From an uncultured Duncaniella sp. (GTDB lineage: Bacteria; Bacteroidota; Bacteroidia; Bacteroidales; Muribaculaceae): DNA of 51,298 nucleotides. A program made the position numbers and the translations under genes. Positions within the stretch are counted from its first letter, which is position 1, and each line of letters begins with the position of its first letter. Where the stretch lies: the NCBI GenBank assembly GCA_910578615.1, contig CAJTRI010000018.1, positions 1 through 51,298 of the forward strand, read 5' to 3'. Below the pieces are notes generated by a model that searched no databases, was not told the DNA's origin, and saw only the letters and a program-made list of their open reading frames with translations. Shown one piece after another: positions 1 to 7,337 of the stretch.

Positions 1-1
1 T

Positions 2-64
2 GACTCGTTCACAGCCTCGGGACTCGTGGTGGCGACAGGCCCTATAAGCATCCAGAACGGATAG
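2..64 (+). CDS. 3' end of a phage-type gene (partial, left edge)
   Basis: Only the last 20 codons and the stop are in the window. They read DSFTASGLVVATGPISIQNG and differ by one residue from the C-terminus of the 118-aa phage gene at 49649-50005, which lies on the opposite strand. At DNA level, 69 of 72 bases agree (2-73 against the reverse complement of 49640-49711). I infer that the left edge is the tail end of a second, related prophage or a duplicated piece of the same one. Function is unknown; the full-length relative lies between a tail-type gene and a lysis cassette. Confidence 0.75.
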   Translation, partial: DSFTASGLVVATGPISIQNG

Positions 65-80
65 CCGCCGCACAAACGCG

Positions 81-113
81 CAGCCGCCTTCGAGATGGGT
101 CTGAAGGCGGCTG
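81..113 (+). terminator. GC-rich hairpin after the partial phage gene
   Basis: Perfect 11-bp stem (81-91 with 103-113, arm cagccgccttc) and an 11-base loop, 17 bases after the stop codon of the partial phage gene. No T-run follows, so it may be a factor-assisted terminator or an mRNA 3'-end stabiliser. Confidence 0.5.
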
Positions 114-152
114 CCGCTCCGATGTGACGGTCTGCATGAAATGCGTCTAAGG

Positions 153-211
153 ATACGTTTCGTTTTTCAAAAAAATACGTTTCGTTTTGTAAGGCCGGAA
201 CATTTCGTTTT
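153..211. repeat. Short direct repeats TACGTTTCGTTTT
   Basis: The motif ATACGTTTCGTTTT occurs at 153-166 and again at 175-188, and a shortened copy CATTTCGTTTT at 201-211, so the spacing is about 22-24 bases. The repeats sit between the phage-type gene and the host terminator. They may be protein-binding sites at an element end or remnants of target duplication. Which of these applies cannot be decided from one copy. Confidence 0.55.
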
Positions 212-221
212 GCGGATTATA

Positions 222-275
222 CAACAATAAAAACCGGGCGGTTCAGATGAATGAACCGCCCGGTTTTTATTGTTG
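222..275. terminator. Long perfect bidirectional terminator
   Basis: A 24-bp perfect inverted repeat (222-245 with 252-275, loop gatgaa) with the core aaaccgggcggttca and A/T runs on both sides. It lies 14 bases past the stop of the minus-strand secreted gene and also faces the partial phage gene on the plus strand. It is a classic intrinsic terminator that works in both directions. Confidence 0.9.
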
Positions 276-289
276 ATTCTCTAAACGGA

Positions 290-1270
290 TTAGAGTATAA
301 CTTTGCTTACGTTCTTGCCCTGACGACGGATGTAGAGACCGTTCTCGGGATTGGCAACGCGGATACCTTGGAGGTTGAAGTATTCAACAGGAGCGTTATC
401 CTCGCTGAGGATGTCATCGATTGCAGCAGAACCACCGGTCGAGGTGAACTCAAAGCCGCCGAAACCGATCTGGGTGTTCTTGTTGAAGACGTAATAAGTT
501 TCGTTAGCCTTGGCTGAGAATGTGAGCCAAACCCATACAGGACGGTTGCCTGCGCCGATAACGAAAGCGTCAGAGCCTTCTGTGCCCTTAGTGGGGATGT
601 CTTCCTGATAAAGCATGTAGCCAAAGAGAGGGCTGTCTTCGGGAACATCGTTGTTGGTTGCCTGTACGTAGCCTGATACCTTCACATCGGTTCCGAAAGC
701 GAGAGCCTTGGCGTCGCTACCTTTTACTACATAAACATCACGGTTGCCTTTGTTAGTCCACATGGCAACTTTCAGTGTACCGTCTGTCTTGGGGGTGAGT
801 GCAACATATGTGCCGTTTGAAGGCAGACCGTTTGAGCCGTCGGGAGCATAATATGAATCATCCCATTTTGCGCGATACATACCTGTGGGCTCGCCGTCAG
901 TCATAACCTCTTCCCAGGTTACCTTTTCGATATTGACGGGGTTTCCTTTACCCTGTACATAGTAGAAGGGGGCAACCGAGCCGTCCTTGCTCATATCCTG
1001 CTTCTTGATGTCACCCCATGTGTTGTCAACTTTGGGTTGAAGAGGAGTGGTATAGTCATCGGTGTAGCCGGCAACGGGGCCAGAGGTGTGCACACCGTCA
1101 ACATTGGCTGTGGCGAATTTTACTTCTGACATCTTGGATGCATCAGTATTGGCCACATAGTCGGCTTTGAGGGTGCCGTCTTCGTTATTTACGTACCATG
1201 ATTCGGGAGTCTGGGCGTTTACACCCCAAGCCATGGATACCATGGCGGCGAGAGTAAAGATTTTCTTCAT
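290..1270 (-). CDS. Secreted protein with T9SS-like C-terminal tail
   Basis: The 326-residue protein starts with a clear signal peptide (MKKIFTLAAMVSMAWGVNAQ, cleavage near residue 20). The body has no domain I recognise; it is rich in polar and aromatic residues and looks beta-stranded. The last 30 residues (YFNLQGIRVANPENGLYI, then RRQGKN and VSKVIL) have the shape of the short C-terminal domains that direct Bacteroidetes proteins through type IX secretion. PorV and a PorE-like protein are encoded elsewhere in this window, so export to the surface is plausible. It has its own promoter (1389-1419) and terminator (222-275), so it is a single-gene unit. The function of the mature part is unknown. 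Confidence 0.8.
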   Translation of the reverse strand: MKKIFTLAAMVSMAWGVNAQTPESWYVNNEDGTLKADYVANTDASKMSEVKFATANVDGVHTSGPVAGYTDDYTTPLQPKVDNTWGDIKKQDMSKDGSVAPFYYVQGKGNPVNIEKVTWEEVMTDGEPTGMYRAKWDDSYYAPDGSNGLPSNGTYVALTPKTDGTLKVAMWTNKGNRDVYVVKGSDAKALAFGTDVKVSGYVQATNNDVPEDSPLFGYMLYQEDIPTKGTEGSDAFVIGAGNRPVWVWLTFSAKANETYYVFNKNTQIGFGGFEFTSTGGSAAIDDILSEDNAPVEYFNLQGIRVANPENGLYIRRQGKNVSKVIL

Positions 1271-1388
1271 ACGGAGATTTTAAGGTTTATGGTATTATTT
1301 AATTGAAAGTGAATTCGATGAATGCCGGTATTAAGTTGCAAATCTTATTATCGCCATGATGCTTTATCGAATTGGCGAAATTGCTCTG

Positions 1389-1419
1389 CAAAGCTACTTT
1401 AAAAAATTTGGTTTACCAA
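1389..1419 (-). promoter_or_regulatory. Promoter of the secreted protein gene
   Basis: On the minus strand, TTG (1417-1419), 20 bases, then TAGCTTTG (1389-1396) matches the Bacteroidetes -33/-7 pattern. Transcription should start near 1382 and give a leader of about 110 bases. Confidence 0.7.
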
Positions 1420-1462
1420 TAATATTAGTTGAAAGTAACAATATTTAACCAAAAAAGATGAC

Positions 1463-1520
1463 GAGAATGTGTCAGAATTCCAAACATGCGTAATTGCCTG
1501 TATGGTTCCGGCACATTCTC
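1463..1520. other. Inverted repeat downstream of glnN
   Basis: The arms gagaatgtg (1463-1471) and cacattctc (1512-1520) are perfect complements 40 bases apart, 30 bases past the glnN stop. The inner flanks pair partly. It could fold at the 3' end of the dap-glnN transcript. It lacks a T-run, so I do not call it an intrinsic terminator. Confidence 0.4.
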
Positions 1521-1550
1521 AGCCTGTCTGTGGGGGAAGATTGCCGTCTG

Positions 1551-3740
1551 TTATCTTATAAAAAGTAACTCACGATATTTTGGCAGGGGCCACATCTCAT
1601 TGTCTACCATTAATTCGAGTTTGTCGATGTGGTAGCGGATTGTTTCGAGACAAGGAGCCACGTTAAGAGAGTAGGCGAGAGCTTTGTCTCGTTCGTTGTC
1701 TATTCTGTTGGCATCCTTTCGGGCATTGACCATCTTGTTGACCTCCTCTTTGATTATGGAACAATGATGCATTATGGTCTCGACTGTGTCTGAATCTTGG
1801 GAAGAAAGGTGCATACCTTTTTCTCCGGGATACAGTTGGCGTATTTTTACCATGTTGTCGAGAAGGATTGAGAGATAGCGTGTGGCTACGGGAATGATGT
1901 GGTTGATGGCGAGATCACCGAGCACACGGGCTTCTATCTGGATCTTCTTGGTATACATCTCCCATTTCACCTCGTTGCGGGCTTCAAGCTCTACGTGTGT
2001 CATCACGCCTGTCTTGCGGAACATCTCGATTGACGACGGACGTAGATAGGCGTCAAAGATTAGGGCGGGATTGGTCTCGCAGTCAAGTCCGCGACGACCG
2101 GCTTCTTCCTTCCACTCATCGGAATATCCGTTTCCGTCGAAGTGGATTGGTTCGGAGTATAGGAGGAGGGCTTTGATTTCGGCGAGAAGTGCGTGATTGA
2201 GTTCCTCACCTGCCGCGAGACGTGCGTCTACCTTGTTCTTGAAATCTGACAGCTGTTCGGCTGCGGCTGCGTTGAGGGCTATCATGGCCGAAGCGCAGTT
2301 GGCGCTCGAACCTACGGCACGGAATTCGAAACGGTTGCCTGTGAATGCGAACGGTGACGTGCGGTTTCGGTCTGTGTTGTCAATCATTAGCTCGGGAATC
2401 TGGGCCACTCCGAGATTCATTTCCTCTTTCCCGGCCATGGCGATAAGCTCGTCCTTGTCGGAGTTTTTGATTTTGTTGAGGATTTCAGACAGCTGGCTTC
2501 CGGCAAAGATGGAGATTATGGCAGGGGGGGCCTCGTTGGCTCCGAGACGGTGGCAGTTTGTGGCCGACATGATGGAGGCTTTCAGAAGACCGTTATGGCG
2601 ATGTACGGCGGCCATAACGTTGGCAACGAAAGTGATAAACCGCAGGTTTTCGGCAGGAGTCTTGCCGGGCGCGAAAAGGACGGTGCCGTTGTCTGTGGCA
2701 AGACTCCAATTGCAGTGCTTGCCTGAGCCGTTGATTCCGGCAAAGGGCTTCTCGTGGAAGAGCACGCGGAAGTTATGGCGGCGTGCCACCTCGTGCATGA
2801 TCGACATGAGGAGCATGTTGTGGTCGTTGGCAAGGTTTGTTTCCTCGAAAATCGGTGCCAGTTCGAACTGGTTGGGTGCTACCTCGTTGTGGCGTGTCTT
2901 GCAAGGTATGCCGAGACGGTGGGCCTCTATTTCAAGGTCAAGCATGAAGGCCTCCACACGTTTTGGAATGGCGCCGAAGTAGTGGTCTTCGAGCTGCTGG
3001 TTCTTGGCCGATTCGTGACCCATGAGGGTGCGTCCTGTAAGAACGAGGTCGGGACGCACGGAATATAGCTCTTCGTCAACAAGGAAGTATTCCTGTTCCC
3101 ATCCGAGATTGGAGATTACGTGTTTTACTTCCGGGTCGAAGTAGTTGACCACCGCCGTACCAGCTTTGTCTACGGCTGAAAGGGCACGTAAAAGCGGGGT
3201 CTTGTAGTCGAGTGACTCTCCTGTATAAGAGATGAAGATGGTGGGTATACAGAGGGTGTTGTCTATGATGAAAGCGGGCGATGAGATGTCCCATGCCGAA
3301 TAGCCACGGGCTTCAAAGGTGTTGCGGATGCCTCCGTTGGGGAAGCTGGATGCGTCCGGCTCCTGCTGTACGAGGAGTTTTCCTGAGAATTCCTCTACCA
3401 TTCCTCCCTTGCCGTCATGTTCTACGAAGCCGTCATGCTTCTCGGCGGTTGTCTCGGTCAGGGGCTGGAACCAGTGGGTGTAGTGGCGGGCGCCGTTGTC
3501 AATGGCCCACTGCTTCATCCCTTCGGCCACGCTGTCGGCCACCTTGCGGGAGATTGGTTTCCGGTTGTCGATGGCATCAACGAGGGCTTTGTAAGTGTTT
3601 AATGGAAGATACTGGAACATCTTGGCGCGATTAAACACTTTGCCGGCGTAGTATTCCCCGGGGCGTTCCTTTGGGATTTCCACGGCGACAGGCTTGCGGT
3701 TGGATGCCTCTTCAACAGCTTTGAATCGTAAACTTGCCAT
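1551..3740 (-). CDS. glnN: Glutamine synthetase, type III
   Basis: It makes glutamine from glutamate, ammonia and ATP in the cytosol. The length of 729 residues is normal for the large type III enzymes and far above types I and II. Visible landmarks are the N-terminal block HYTHWFQPLTETTAEKHDGF (about 86-105) and the active-site block GINGSGKHCNWSL near residues 333-346, both hallmarks of GlnN in Bacteroidetes. The gene is the last of a dapF-dapL-glnN run on the minus strand; it starts 51 bases after dapL and no promoter of the usual type is visible in that gap. Co-transcription would link ammonia assimilation with the nitrogen-consuming diaminopimelate branch. A 261-codon antisense ORF inside it is a shadow. 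Confidence 0.97.
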   Translation of the reverse strand: MASLRFKAVEEASNRKPVAVEIPKERPGEYYAGKVFNRAKMFQYLPLNTYKALVDAIDNRKPISRKVADSVAEGMKQWAIDNGARHYTHWFQPLTETTAEKHDGFVEHDGKGGMVEEFSGKLLVQQEPDASSFPNGGIRNTFEARGYSAWDISSPAFIIDNTLCIPTIFISYTGESLDYKTPLLRALSAVDKAGTAVVNYFDPEVKHVISNLGWEQEYFLVDEELYSVRPDLVLTGRTLMGHESAKNQQLEDHYFGAIPKRVEAFMLDLEIEAHRLGIPCKTRHNEVAPNQFELAPIFEETNLANDHNMLLMSIMHEVARRHNFRVLFHEKPFAGINGSGKHCNWSLATDNGTVLFAPGKTPAENLRFITFVANVMAAVHRHNGLLKASIMSATNCHRLGANEAPPAIISIFAGSQLSEILNKIKNSDKDELIAMAGKEEMNLGVAQIPELMIDNTDRNRTSPFAFTGNRFEFRAVGSSANCASAMIALNAAAAEQLSDFKNKVDARLAAGEELNHALLAEIKALLLYSEPIHFDGNGYSDEWKEEAGRRGLDCETNPALIFDAYLRPSSIEMFRKTGVMTHVELEARNEVKWEMYTKKIQIEARVLGDLAINHIIPVATRYLSILLDNMVKIRQLYPGEKGMHLSSQDSDTVETIMHHCSIIKEEVNKMVNARKDANRIDNERDKALAYSLNVAPCLETIRYHIDKLELMVDNEMWPLPKYRELLFIR

Positions 3741-3791
3741 AAAAGACGATAAGTTAAAGTAATGAATATGAGATAATGATGTTTGTTTTCT

Positions 3792-5021
3792 TTATTTTCT
3801 TTTACCGATACGGGCCATGGCTCGTATCGTGTTGTCCCGTGTATTGAAGGCTGTAAGGCGCAGATAGCCCTCTCCTGATGGCCCGAAACCACATCCGGGA
3901 GTGCCTACTATACCGTAATCATGTAGCAGTCTTTCAAAGAACTCCCATGATGTCATGCCATCTGGGGCCTTGATCCAAATATAAGGAGAGTCGATACCTC
4001 CTGTTGCCACATATCCGGCCTCGCTGAGACCATCGAGCATTATGCGCGCGTTTTCGAGATAGTAGTCTATTGTCTCGCGTGACTGGCGTGCACCTTCGGG
4101 GGTGTAAAGGGCTTCGGCTCCTTTCTGTGACAGATAGGACGCACCGTTGAACTTGGTGGTCTGTCTACGGCGCCACAAAGGATTTAGCTCTATGACGTTT
4201 CCGTCGGCCGTACGTCCTTTAAGTGATTTTGGAACCACTGTGTATCCCAGTCTTATACCCGTGAATCCGGCAGTCTTGGAGAAGCTGCGGAACTCTATTG
4301 CTACTTCCCTGGCGCCTTCGATCTCATAGATAGATCGCGGAATCCCCGGGGTGCGTACAAAGGCTTCATAGGCCGCATCGAATAGAAGGAGCGCTCCGTT
4401 TCTCCGGCAGTAGTCCACCCATCCGTTTAGTTGTTCTTTGGTCAGGACTGTGCCTGTTGGATTGTTTGGGTAACAGAGATAGATCACGTCCGTCCCGGTG
4501 ACGGGAAGTGACGGGACGAATCCGTTTTCGGCAGTGCAGGGGAGATATTCTATTTCACTCCATCTCCCGTCAGGTAGACGGGTTCCGGCACGTCCGGCCA
4601 TTATGTTGGTGTCTATATATACAGGATAGACCGGGTCTGTCACGGCTACACGGTTGGCAATGGACAGAATGTCACCAATATTGCCGGTATCGCTTTTCGC
4701 ACCATCGCTTATGAATATCTCGTCCTCGTAGATCTCTATCCCTCGTTCGCGGTAGTCATGCCGTGCTATTTTTGATACGAGAAACGCGTATCCCTGCTCT
4801 GGCCCATAGCCATGAAAACGCTCTGTCGATGCTTCATCGTCAACAGCCCGGTGGAGTGCGTCTATCACTGCGGGACATAACGGACGGGTGACGTCTCCTA
4901 TACCCATCTTTATAATGTCTGCGTCAGGATTTGCATCTGTGTAGGCTCTGACCCTATTTGCCACCTCGCTGAATAGATAGGAGGTGGTCAGACGTGTGAA
5001 GTTGTCATTGATGGCAAACAT
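3792..5021 (-). CDS. dapL: LL-diaminopimelate aminotransferase
   Basis: This PLP enzyme converts tetrahydrodipicolinate and glutamate directly to LL-2,6-diaminopimelate, bypassing the succinylated or acetylated route. The length of 409 residues is typical. It begins FAINDNFTRLTTSYLFSEVA and has the fold-type I motif SFSKTAGFTGIRLGY, whose lysine (about residue 248) binds PLP, together with the substrate motif CYPNNPTGT. It starts 4 bases after dapF, the next enzyme of the pathway, so the two are surely co-transcribed. The product is needed for peptidoglycan and lysine. Confidence 0.97.
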   Translation of the reverse strand: MFAINDNFTRLTTSYLFSEVANRVRAYTDANPDADIIKMGIGDVTRPLCPAVIDALHRAVDDEASTERFHGYGPEQGYAFLVSKIARHDYRERGIEIYEDEIFISDGAKSDTGNIGDILSIANRVAVTDPVYPVYIDTNIMAGRAGTRLPDGRWSEIEYLPCTAENGFVPSLPVTGTDVIYLCYPNNPTGTVLTKEQLNGWVDYCRRNGALLLFDAAYEAFVRTPGIPRSIYEIEGAREVAIEFRSFSKTAGFTGIRLGYTVVPKSLKGRTADGNVIELNPLWRRRQTTKFNGASYLSQKGAEALYTPEGARQSRETIDYYLENARIMLDGLSEAGYVATGGIDSPYIWIKAPDGMTSWEFFERLLHDYGIVGTPGCGFGPSGEGYLRLTAFNTRDNTIRAMARIGKRK

Positions 5022-5025
5022 ATGT

Positions 5026-5901
5026 TCAGCCTTTCCTTTGATAAATTCCGTTAAAGACTTCCGAGGCCGGCCCTGTCATGTAGACATGGTTGTCAGACGC
5101 CCATCGGATATGAAGGTCTCCGCCACGCAGGTGCAGGATAACATCGCGTCCTGTGCGTCCTGTCAGTGCTGCGGCTACCGCTGTGGCGCACGCGCCAGTT
5201 CCGCAAGCGAGTGTCTCGCCGGCTCCACGTTCCCAGACTCTCATATTGATTTCGCTCGGATTTATGATCTCGGCAAACTCTATATTGGCCCTGTCTGGCC
5301 ACATAGGATGTTTCTCCATATACGGCCCTATGTTGTCAAAATCTGTCGATGCTATTGATTCAACAAATATCACGCCATGGGGATTTCCCATGGAAACGGC
5401 CGTGACATTGATGGTTCCGAAAGGCGTGTCCACCCGTATCTCTGATATTCTGTCGGTAGGCACAACTACCGGGATGTTGCAAGCATCGAGTATAGGCTCA
5501 CCCATATCAACTGTCACAGACTCTACATAGCCGTCTGCCATATTAAGCGATAAAACCTTGATTCCTGAGATGGTATCAAGGTTTATGGGGTTGAGGAGCG
5601 GGTCGAGGTGGTCGTGGACGTATTTGGCTATACAGCGGGAGGCGTTGCCGCACATACCGGCTTCTGAGCCGTCAGAGTTGAACATCCTCATCCTGTAATG
5701 GGCGCCGGGACTGGAAGGAGGACAGATAAGCACTATTCCGTCACTCCCGATGCCGAAGTGTCGGTCGCTCATCTCGCGGGCAAGGGCCGGGATTCTTTCC
5801 GGCATTCGTTCCATACAGTCAATATATATGTAATCGTTGCCGAGACCGTGCATCTTGGTGAAGTGAATCACCTCTCTGTCTTTCTTAATGGAAGATGTCA
5901 T
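5026..5901 (-). CDS. dapF: Diaminopimelate epimerase
   Basis: It turns LL- into meso-diaminopimelate with two catalytic cysteines. Both are visible, in MCGNASRC and in GETLACGTGACATAV. I start the gene at 5901 (MTSSIKKDREVIHFTK, 291 residues). The reading frame is open to an ATG at 5979, but that ATG lies upstream of a promoter -7 box (5947-5954), and the 26 extra residues do not resemble the family, whose members begin close to FxKMHGLGNDYI. First gene of the dapF-dapL-glnN operon; dapL follows after 4 bases. Confidence 0.95.
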   Translation of the reverse strand: MTSSIKKDREVIHFTKMHGLGNDYIYIDCMERMPERIPALAREMSDRHFGIGSDGIVLICPPSSPGAHYRMRMFNSDGSEAGMCGNASRCIAKYVHDHLDPLLNPINLDTISGIKVLSLNMADGYVESVTVDMGEPILDACNIPVVVPTDRISEIRVDTPFGTINVTAVSMGNPHGVIFVESIASTDFDNIGPYMEKHPMWPDRANIEFAEIINPSEINMRVWERGAGETLACGTGACATAVAAALTGRTGRDVILHLRGGDLHIRWASDNHVYMTGPASEVFNGIYQRKG

Positions 5902-5946
5902 CAAGTCTGTGAGTGAATAATTCCGACAGGAATTTGAAATACCCTG

Positions 5947-5979
5947 CAAAGGTAAGCATTTTGCTACACTTGATAACAA
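5947..5979 (-). promoter_or_regulatory. Promoter of the dapF-dapL-glnN operon
   Basis: On the minus strand, TTG (5977-5979), 22 bases, TACCTTTG (5947-5954). The -7 box is perfect and the spacer is slightly long. The predicted start near 5940 lies about 40 bases before the dapF ATG at 5901 and rules out the longer reading frame. Confidence 0.65.
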
Positions 5980-6044
5980 TTTTTTTGATGATTTTTTGTG
6001 AGATTATCTTTAAATGTCTGGTTTGCCGTATGGTATTGTTCGAG

Positions 6045-7337
6045 TCAGGTGTTGTTCATTCGTATTGAAAATCTTGTAAGTCCGTCATCAGGAGATGTAG
6101 CCAGAGAGAATGTGGCTCCATGACGCCTGAGGATTTCGGCCACGAACATCAGACCGAGGCCTTGCCCGTATGGCTTGGTTGAGAAGAACGGTGTGAATAT
6201 GTTTCCGGCAGACGATGGCGCTATGCCGGCTCCGTTGTCAGTGACGACAAGCCTGTTGCTGCCTTCAATAATGATTTCCACAAGTCCGTCGGGCCGGTCT
6301 GCGATACTCTCGATGGAGTTTTTTACGATATTTATCATCACTTGTTCCATCAACGGGATATCTATCCCTATCTGGGACTTTTCGGATTTCGGGGTGTTTA
6401 TACGCATCTTTATACCCTTTTCTGCGGCCATTGCCGTCATGAAGGGGCGCAGTCTTTCGATGAATGAGGTCAGTGAGACACGTTCCTTTCTCACAGGAGG
6501 AATCTTGACCACTTTGGCGTATGAGGCGATGAATTTGCTCAGACTCGCAGTGCGATCTGCACAGCTTCTGACAGCCTCGGTCAGTTCGGCATCCTCTTCT
6601 CCCCAGGGCTTTATATCAAGAAGCAGGGTGAGGAGCGAATTTATCGCGGCCATTGAATTGTTTACCTCATGTCCCATCATTCTGATGACTCTGCCATAGG
6701 CTTCTCTTTCGGCAAGCAGTACGTCCTCGGTCAATATCTCGATTAGGAAGAAGGGATAGTGGAGTCCTCGGTCAAGGAATGAATGGCGTGAGCATCGGTA
6801 GACCATATTGTCTGGAAGACGCAATGTCGCCGTTTTTTCTCTGCCGAGAGAGGCACAGCATGAGGCTATCTGTGAAGGTATATCGGACAGTTTCCTTCCC
6901 TTAATGTCGCATCCGAATATGCGTGAGGCGGATTTGTTGGCTATCATCACTTTGCCGTCACGGTCAAGGGAGATAATGCCGAGCGGTGAGGCTTCGATAA
7001 GGAGGTTTAAGAGGTGGCTCTGTTCCCCTGCATGTAGTTTTTCCGCTTTTATTTGTGCGATAAGGTCGTTGAAAAGAGTGACTATCCTGTCAGCGTCAGG
7101 ATAGCCGACTTTGGCAAGCCGAGAACTGTAATCCTGTTCACGCAAAAGGTTCATCCCGACCGAGGCCACATGCTGGGTGCGGATAACGCTGCGGAAGAGC
7201 ACCCATTCTGTCACAAGAGTGACAGACGTCAGTATCAGAGGCAATGCAAGGTTGCCTTTGGGCAGGGTCATAATCATGACGGTTCCTGTGGATATGGTCA
7301 GCAGGAACAATATATAGAATATGAGCCGGGCGTTCAT
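6045..7337 (-). CDS. Sensor histidine kinase (NtrB/AtoS type)
   Basis: 430-residue inner-membrane kinase. Two membrane helices (about 5-25 and 31-50) with almost no periplasmic loop are followed by a linker, a PAS domain (about 110-190), a HisKA helix with the phospho-accepting His223 in MMGHEVNNSMAAI, and an ATPase domain with an N box (NIVKNSIESI), a G1 box (VTDNGAGIAP) and a G2 box (GQGLGLMFVAEI). It overlaps the response regulator stop by 4 bases, so the pair is translationally coupled. With no large sensor loop, it likely senses a cytosolic or membrane signal through the PAS domain. The signal is unknown. Confidence 0.9.
   Translation of the reverse strand: MNARLIFYILFLLTISTGTVMIMTLPKGNLALPLILTSVTLVTEWVLFRSVIRTQHVASVGMNLLREQDYSSRLAKVGYPDADRIVTLFNDLIAQIKAEKLHAGEQSHLLNLLIEASPLGIISLDRDGKVMIANKSASRIFGCDIKGRKLSDIPSQIASCCASLGREKTATLRLPDNMVYRCSRHSFLDRGLHYPFFLIEILTEDVLLAEREAYGRVIRMMGHEVNNSMAAINSLLTLLLDIKPWGEEDAELTEAVRSCADRTASLSKFIASYAKVVKIPPVRKERVSLTSFIERLRPFMTAMAAEKGIKMRINTPKSEKSQIGIDIPLMEQVMINIVKNSIESIADRPDGLVEIIIEGSNRLVVTDNGAGIAPSSAGNIFTPFFSTKPYGQGLGLMFVAEILRRHGATFSLATSPDDGLTRFSIRMNNT

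Larger units (their letters stand above)
1..222. mobile_element. Terminal part of a phage-like element (left)
   Basis: The stretch starts inside a phage-type gene and ends at the terminator of a host-type secreted gene. After the stop codon at 62-64 it shares only a few more bases with the right-hand prophage, then carries a private hairpin (81-113) before a short match resumes (gatgtgacgg, 120-129, also found after the stop on the right). No lysis genes follow here, unlike on the right. The exact boundary with host DNA is not visible; it should lie before the terminator at 222-275. Confidence 0.45.

Noticed and set aside
2197..2982. 261-codon plus-strand ORF
   Set aside because: It lies fully antisense to glnN, a clear family match, and its translation has low-complexity Ser/Arg character. 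It is a shadow frame.
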